From Klebsiella oxytoca (GTDB lineage Bacteria > Pseudomonadota > Gammaproteobacteria > Enterobacterales > Enterobacteriaceae): a stretch of 64,000 nucleotides of DNA. The stretch's first letter is position 1, and every line of letters starts with the position of its first letter. Below the pieces are notes generated by a model. That model did no database searches. It was not told the origin of the DNA and saw nothing but the letters and a program-made list of their open reading frames with translations. Below are positions 59,911 to 64,000 of the stretch, piece by piece. The stretch lies in assembly GCF_009707385.1 (NCBI RefSeq), contig NZ_CP046115.1, positions 2,232,001-2,296,000 on the forward strand, written 5' to 3'. Both the position numbers and the translations under genes were made by a program.

Positions 59911-61215
59911 TTATTTGCTGCTCTCCGGGCCGCGTTCCCCGCGCGAGACCGGATTCTGCGGGTCGCTGCTCCACTCGTACCAGCCGCCGTCGTAGACCGA
60001 AACATTGTTCCAGCCCATCGCCCGGGCGTACATAAACGTTTCTGAGGCGCGCCAACCGGTACCGCAATAGAAAGAGACCTGCTGGCTCGGCAGAATATTC
60101 CACGATTTCCACATCGCGGCGATATCATCTGCGCTGCGCATGGTGCCGTCCGGATTGTGGAAATCCTCCATATGCGTGGAGTCGCTTCCGGCATGGCCCC
60201 AGCGGGCGCCGGCAATCTCTCCCGCTGGCTTGATATAGCTGTAGCCGCTGGTGGCGCCAATAAACTCCGGCCAGGAACGAATGCTCACCAGCGAGGCGTC
60301 CTGACGATGCAGCAGAGCGCGGGCCTGCTCGGTATTGAGCATGAGCTGCGGCTGAGCGGGAATGGTGGCGCCGAAATCCGGCTCTGGCTCCTGCTGCGGC
60401 GGCGTTCCGCGCTCAACCGGCAGCCCGGCGTCAGACCAGGTTTTCCACCCGCCGTCGAGCAGGCGTACATCTTTTACCCCGGCATACAGCATAATCTGCG
60501 CCACGCGGGCGGCGGCATACACGTCGCGACCGTACAGAATTACCGTCGTATCATGGCGAATCCCGTGTTTTGCCAGCATCGCTTTAAGCTGTGCATCGGA
60601 GACCTTATTCCACAGCGGTTCGCTCTCGACTTCGTTGGTGTCAATATAGCCAGCGCCGGGTATATGGCTTAGCAGATAAAATTTCGGCGCTCCCCATGCG
60701 GCTTCAAATACCTTCCATTGCCCGGCCGGCGCGGCGGCCACCGGTTTTCCTTGCTGGAGGTCGTGCAGCCACTGCGGATACACCAGCTGCTCAAAATGCG
60801 GCAGCTTTTGCAGGCGGTCCGTCTGAGTCAGAGCGTCGCCAAGCGTACTAAGCTGAGAGAAGCCCGCCGCTTGAAGGCGTGCGGCCACTTTTGCGTTGTC
60901 CTCGGCGTTGCCGTACAGCGCAACTGGCGTTGATGGCTGTAAATTATGCTGCTTAGCCCATGCGTTCAGCTGCTCGTCGTTCATCGCGGCAAGCCAGCTG
61001 GCGGAAAGGTTGAGAGCCTGCGGTTCATGGCCCTGCGGGCCGCTGGCGCTTTGCGGCCAACCGTTATAGAAAGCGCTGAGTCGCGTATCAATAGCGACGC
61101 CGTTTTGCTGTTGCAGCGTGGAAAGCGTTAGCGTTGGCATGGTTTCAGCGGCGAAGGTGGAAGCAGCAAGCCCCATTAGCAGGGCGAGTGCGGTCAATTG
61201 AGAAACACGTTTCAT
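59911..61215 (-). CDS. ynjE: thiosulfate sulfurtransferase YnjE
   Basis: 434 residues from the ATG at 61215 (MKRVSQLTALALL), a signal-peptide-like start with a cleavage near residue 23. There are three rhodanese domains; the last carries the active-site loop FYCGTGWRAS with the persulfide Cys. Segments VILYGRDVYAAARVAQIML and VSIRSWPEFIG belong to the second and third. It is a sulfur carrier/transferase in or at the periplasm. It follows ynjD by 78 bp; in E. coli the four ynj genes are adjacent. Confidence 0.94.
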   Translation of the reverse strand: MKRVSQLTALALLMGLAASTFAAETMPTLTLSTLQQQNGVAIDTRLSAFYNGWPQSASGPQGHEPQALNLSASWLAAMNDEQLNAWAKQHNLQPSTPVALYGNAEDNAKVAARLQAAGFSQLSTLGDALTQTDRLQKLPHFEQLVYPQWLHDLQQGKPVAAAPAGQWKVFEAAWGAPKFYLLSHIPGAGYIDTNEVESEPLWNKVSDAQLKAMLAKHGIRHDTTVILYGRDVYAAARVAQIMLYAGVKDVRLLDGGWKTWSDAGLPVERGTPPQQEPEPDFGATIPAQPQLMLNTEQARALLHRQDASLVSIRSWPEFIGATSGYSYIKPAGEIAGARWGHAGSDSTHMEDFHNPDGTMRSADDIAAMWKSWNILPSQQVSFYCGTGWRASETFMYARAMGWNNVSVYDGGWYEWSSDPQNPVSRGERGPESSK

Positions 61216-61293
61216 CGAAATGCCCGACAGTAGAAAATTGAACGGCAATTCTCCGCGTTATCGGCGGAGAATTCTTTGCGATAGCGCAGGCTT

Positions 61294-61926
61294 TCATTGC
61301 CAGAGACTCAGGTGTAAACAGCGCCCCCCGGCAGGCCTGTCCTGTTCGTCATGGGTGACCAGTACGGCGGGGATCGCCTGTCGCGCCAGTTCGTTGAACA
61401 CCCAGCGGCGAAAATCAGCGCGCAGCGCTACATCGAGTCGATTAAACGGCTCATCCAGCAGCAGCGCCCGCGGTCGGGCCAGCAGAGCGCGTAGCAGGCT
61501 GACCCGAGCGCGCTGGCCGCCGGAAAGCGTCGCCGGATCGCGAATAGAGAAGCCCGCCAGACCGGCGCGTTCCAGCGCCTGCTCAACCTGAACTTTGCGC
61601 CGGGTGCGCGGAACGTCAGCGGGAAGCGCCAGCAGCAGGTTTTGCCCGACGCTGAAGTGGTCAAACAGCAGCGCGTCCTGAAACAGAATGCCGATGCGTC
61701 GCCGCTCGGTGGGTAAACTATCGCAGCGCTGGCTATCCAGCCACAGTTCGCCCGCGGCGCGGAAATTCTCCTCCAGCGCGCCGATCATCCAGGAAAACAG
61801 GGTTGATTTACCGCTACCGGATGGCCCCATCAGGGTCAGCACCTCGCCGGGTGCGACCGAGAAATCGACGTTGCGCAGCAGCGGTCGTCCGTGAAGGCTG
61901 AGGGTCAGGTTTTTAACGGTCAACAT
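61294..61926 (-). CDS. ynjD: ABC transporter ATPase YnjD
   Basis: 210 residues from the ATG at 61926 (MLTVKNLTLSLHGR). Walker A is GPSGSGKST, the signature LSGGQRARVSLLRALL, Walker B ALLLDEPFNRLD and the switch His is in VLVTHDE. The longer frame to 62505 is antisense shadow of ynjC. Its ATG overlaps the ynjC stop by one base (TAATG). It resembles thiamine/iron-type importers. It energises the YnjBCD system, substrate not established. Confidence 0.95.
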   Translation of the reverse strand: MLTVKNLTLSLHGRPLLRNVDFSVAPGEVLTLMGPSGSGKSTLFSWMIGALEENFRAAGELWLDSQRCDSLPTERRRIGILFQDALLFDHFSVGQNLLLALPADVPRTRRKVQVEQALERAGLAGFSIRDPATLSGGQRARVSLLRALLARPRALLLDEPFNRLDVALRADFRRWVFNELARQAIPAVLVTHDEQDRPAGGRCLHLSLWQ

Positions 61927-63461
61927 TAGCGTAATCCTTGTCGATAGCGGCCGATGAGCCATGCCAGCAGAGCGGTGAGGGCAAAGAAGATCGCCGGTAA
62001 TAACAGCTGCCATAATGCCTGCGCGGCGAGGGTATGCGTATCGCCGCCGCTGCTCAGCGCCACCGCTTCGCTGGTAAGCGTCGGGATTCGTCCGCCACCC
62101 AGCCATAATGTCGGCAGATATTGGGCGATGCTCACTGAAAAGCCGATCGCCAGCGCCGTCAGCAGCGGGCGCGTCAGGAGGGGCAAGCTGATCAGCCAGA
62201 AGATACGCCCTCGCTGCCAGCCAAGAGTCCGGGCAACCAGCGCCGCACGCGGATCGCGAGCGCGCCAGGCCGGAAGCAGAATAAACAGCATCCAGGGTAC
62301 CACCCATAGCAGATGCCCCCATAAAACGGTGAGCCACTCGCCGTCCAGCCACGCGTATAGCGCCAGCTGGTATTGTCCGTCTGCCAGCGGCAGGGCGGGT
62401 AAAATCAGCGGTAGCCAGAGCCACTGACCAAAACGGGAAGGACCCAGCTCCAGCCACAGCAGGCAAATGACCATGCCGATCAAGGCTGAGCATAGCCCAA
62501 GCCACAGGCTGTTGCCGACGCTCTCGCTGACCGGCTGGCTATTGTGCGCTACGGCGGCGAGCAGCAGAGCGCAGACCACCCCGCCAGCAGGCAGGATGAG
62601 GGCCAGGCTTTTCCCGATGACCGCGTGCGGCTGCGGGTGGCGGATCCCCTGAATCTGCGGTATACGTCGTCGCCAGAGATGCCAGACTCCCCACGCCGCC
62701 AGCGCCATGGTGGCGAGAGTCAGCAGTAGTACCAGGCTGGCGAGGGCACCTTTGGCCTGCTGCAGCTCGTCGCCCTGGCTCAACCATTGCCAGGCCAGCA
62801 CCGCCAGCGTCGGCGGGTTGCCCGGACCAATCACCAGCGCGACGTCAACCACCGAAAGGCTCCAGGCGGCGGTAGCCAGCAGTACGACCGATAGCGCCGG
62901 AAGCAGCGTGGGTAAAACTAACCACTTCAGACACTGCCAGCGACCGTAGCCAAGGCTTCTTAATACCGTTGCCTCACCGGCCAGACGTTTTTCGCCCAGC
63001 AGACCATAGATTGCCCATAGCAGAAACGCGCTCTCTTTTATCGCCATCGTCAGGCCAAGGCCAATGCCGTAGCGGTCAACTGGTGGGATGAAAAAGGGCA
63101 ACAGGCGAGAGAGCCAGCCGCCTTCAGCAAATAGCAGCAGGGCGGCGGTAGCAAAGGCGACATGAGGCACCGCCAGCAGCAGCGGCAGTCTGGTCGCCAG
63201 CCGTTGCCAGCCGCGCGATGGCCAGAGTGCGGCAACAACGCTGAGAGCAATAAGCAGCGCGCCACCAACCGAAATCAGCGTCGAAACCAGCGTGGCGACC
63301 AGCGCCTGGCAGAACTGCGGGTCGGCAAATAGCGATTGCCAGAGGGAGACCCTGAGTGCCGGAAGCGCCATCAAAGAAACCGCCGGCAGCAGCGGCACAT
63401 AGATGAGCGCGATGGTGCCCCAGGCCAGTAGCGTTAGTGCGTACCGTAGCGGCGCAGCCAT
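61926..63461 (-). CDS. ynjC: ABC transporter permease YnjC
   Basis: 511 residues, about twelve membrane helices arranged as two fused permease halves, as in ThiP/FbpB. EAA-type segments appear in each half (VLRSLGYGRWQCLKWL and LVARTLGWQRGRIFWLISLP). Same length as E. coli YnjC. It overlaps ynjB by 28 bases and ynjD by one, so the three are translationally coupled. Confidence 0.95.
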   Translation of the reverse strand: MAAPLRYALTLLAWGTIALIYVPLLPAVSLMALPALRVSLWQSLFADPQFCQALVATLVSTLISVGGALLIALSVVAALWPSRGWQRLATRLPLLLAVPHVAFATAALLLFAEGGWLSRLLPFFIPPVDRYGIGLGLTMAIKESAFLLWAIYGLLGEKRLAGEATVLRSLGYGRWQCLKWLVLPTLLPALSVVLLATAAWSLSVVDVALVIGPGNPPTLAVLAWQWLSQGDELQQAKGALASLVLLLTLATMALAAWGVWHLWRRRIPQIQGIRHPQPHAVIGKSLALILPAGGVVCALLLAAVAHNSQPVSESVGNSLWLGLCSALIGMVICLLWLELGPSRFGQWLWLPLILPALPLADGQYQLALYAWLDGEWLTVLWGHLLWVVPWMLFILLPAWRARDPRAALVARTLGWQRGRIFWLISLPLLTRPLLTALAIGFSVSIAQYLPTLWLGGGRIPTLTSEAVALSSGGDTHTLAAQALWQLLLPAIFFALTALLAWLIGRYRQGLR

Positions 63462-64000
63462 TCCTGCTCCAGGGCTTCAACCCAGTCGGCATGCGGTTCA
63501 CCCAGCATCGGCGGCATATCTTTCGGCACAACGGCGTCAAAAGTCCGACGCTGTTCGTCCGTTAAAGCCGCTGGATCCAGCACGCTGGGATCGCCCCATA
63601 CTGCTGGGTCGGCTTTGCGCAGCTGCGCCTGCGGCGAGAGCAGGAAATTAGCGACGACCTTCGCGGCCGCCGTTGCGCGGGCATTGGCCGGGATCGCCAC
63701 AAAATGCACGTTACCGAGCATTCCCTGACGAAAACCGAAGCCGTAGCTGTCTTCTGGCAGCTCCCCGCTGGCCGCTTTTTGCTGCGCGTGCAGCGGGTTA
63801 AAGGTCAGCGAAAGCTTGAGGGTGCCATTGTTCAGCATGGTATCCATACGGGCGGGCGACGCCGGGAAGTCGCGGCCCTGGCGCCACAGAAGAGGATGGA
63901 GCTGGTCAAGATATTGCCACAGCGGCGCGGTCACTTCGCCAAAGGTATCTTTCTGCGGCGGCTGGCGCAGGGCATCGGGATGCGAGGTGAGCGTCAGCAG
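63434..64000 (-). CDS. ynjB: ABC transporter substrate-binding protein YnjB, C-terminal part
   Basis: The frame runs from the window edge to a stop at 63434, giving the last 188 residues of about 390. Segments RQGMLGNVHFVAIPANA and KADPAVWGDPSVLD match E. coli YnjB. It is a periplasmic binding protein for the YnjBCD importer; the N-terminal signal lies outside. Substrate not known (ThiB/iron-type family by resemblance). Confidence 0.94.
   Translation of the reverse strand: MLTLTSHPDALRQPPQKDTFGEVTAPLWQYLDQLHPLLWRQGRDFPASPARMDTMLNNGTLKLSLTFNPLHAQQKAASGELPEDSYGFGFRQGMLGNVHFVAIPANARATAAAKVVANFLLSPQAQLRKADPAVWGDPSVLDPAALTDEQRRTFDAVVPKDMPPMLGEPHADWVEALEQEWLRRYGTH

Noticed and set aside
61927..62505. 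N-terminal extension of ynjD by 193 codons
   Set aside because: It overlaps the certain ynjC gene in another frame; the ynjD start at 61926 has the TAATG coupling and E. coli-like N terminus.

Overview
The window is chromosomal DNA of an enterobacterium. Nearly every gene has a close Escherichia coli counterpart by recognisable protein sequence, in long collinear blocks. The extra genes suggest the Klebsiella/Raoultella/Enterobacter side of the family: a class A acid phosphatase, a GH18 chitinase, an HxlR/MFS pair and a CTP-synthase-like amidotransferase. I cannot fix the genus by eye. I see no tRNA, rRNA, CRISPR array, complete insertion sequence or prophage. The repeats are one clear ERIC element, one degenerate ERIC-like element and several REP-type hairpins.

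Layout. Bases 1-21.2 kb match the E. coli 25-minute block: cobB (3' end), ycfZ-ymfA, the spermidine/putrescine importer potABCD, pepT, roxA, phoPQ, purB-hflD-mnmA-nudJ, rluE and icd. Four extra genes sit between phoP and purB: an HxlR regulator, a divergent MFS exporter, an AraC regulator and a cupin. A secreted protein of unknown function sits between nudJ and rluE. Bases 21.2-26.9 kb form a junction: a gene remnant behind icd, a membrane diguanylate cyclase, an HD-GYP phosphodiesterase, about 1.2 kb of mostly AT-rich non-coding DNA, and lpxP. Bases 26.9-64 kb match the E. coli 39-40-minute block: leuE, yoaJK, dgcP, yoaF, yeaO, nimT/nimR, yeaL, yeaK, dgcJ, yeaH, yeaG, mipA, yeaE, yeaD, gapA, msrB, yeaC, pncA, ansA, sppA, ydjA, selD, topB, gdhA, nudG, ynjF and ynjE-D-C-B (ynjB cut by the window end). 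Inserts here are a DUF2534-like membrane protein, a His-rich lipoprotein, the amidotransferase-like gene, a GT9 glycosyltransferase in the place of cdgI, a yajD-type HNH gene, the chitinase and the acid phosphatase.

How the genes work together. The window holds envelope and Mg2+/antimicrobial-peptide sensing (phoPQ with a textbook PhoP box), polyamine import, central metabolism (icd, gapA, gdhA, purB), and NAD and asparagine salvage (ansA-pncA). It also holds the stress-kinase pair yeaG-yeaH behind a sigma-54 promoter, and a cluster of c-di-GMP enzymes: three GGDEF proteins and one HD-GYP protein within about 15 kb. Regulatory sites readable by eye are the PhoP box, a PhoB box beside the acid phosphatase, a perfect CRP site and a Cra-like site between gapA and msrB, a repeated operator between the HxlR and MFS genes, and a hairpin-plus-terminator unit upstream of dgcP that may be a small RNA or a leader. 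The items most worth a second look are that unit, the startless frame upstream of yeaO, the remnant behind icd, the PhoB box orientation and the HxlR operator.
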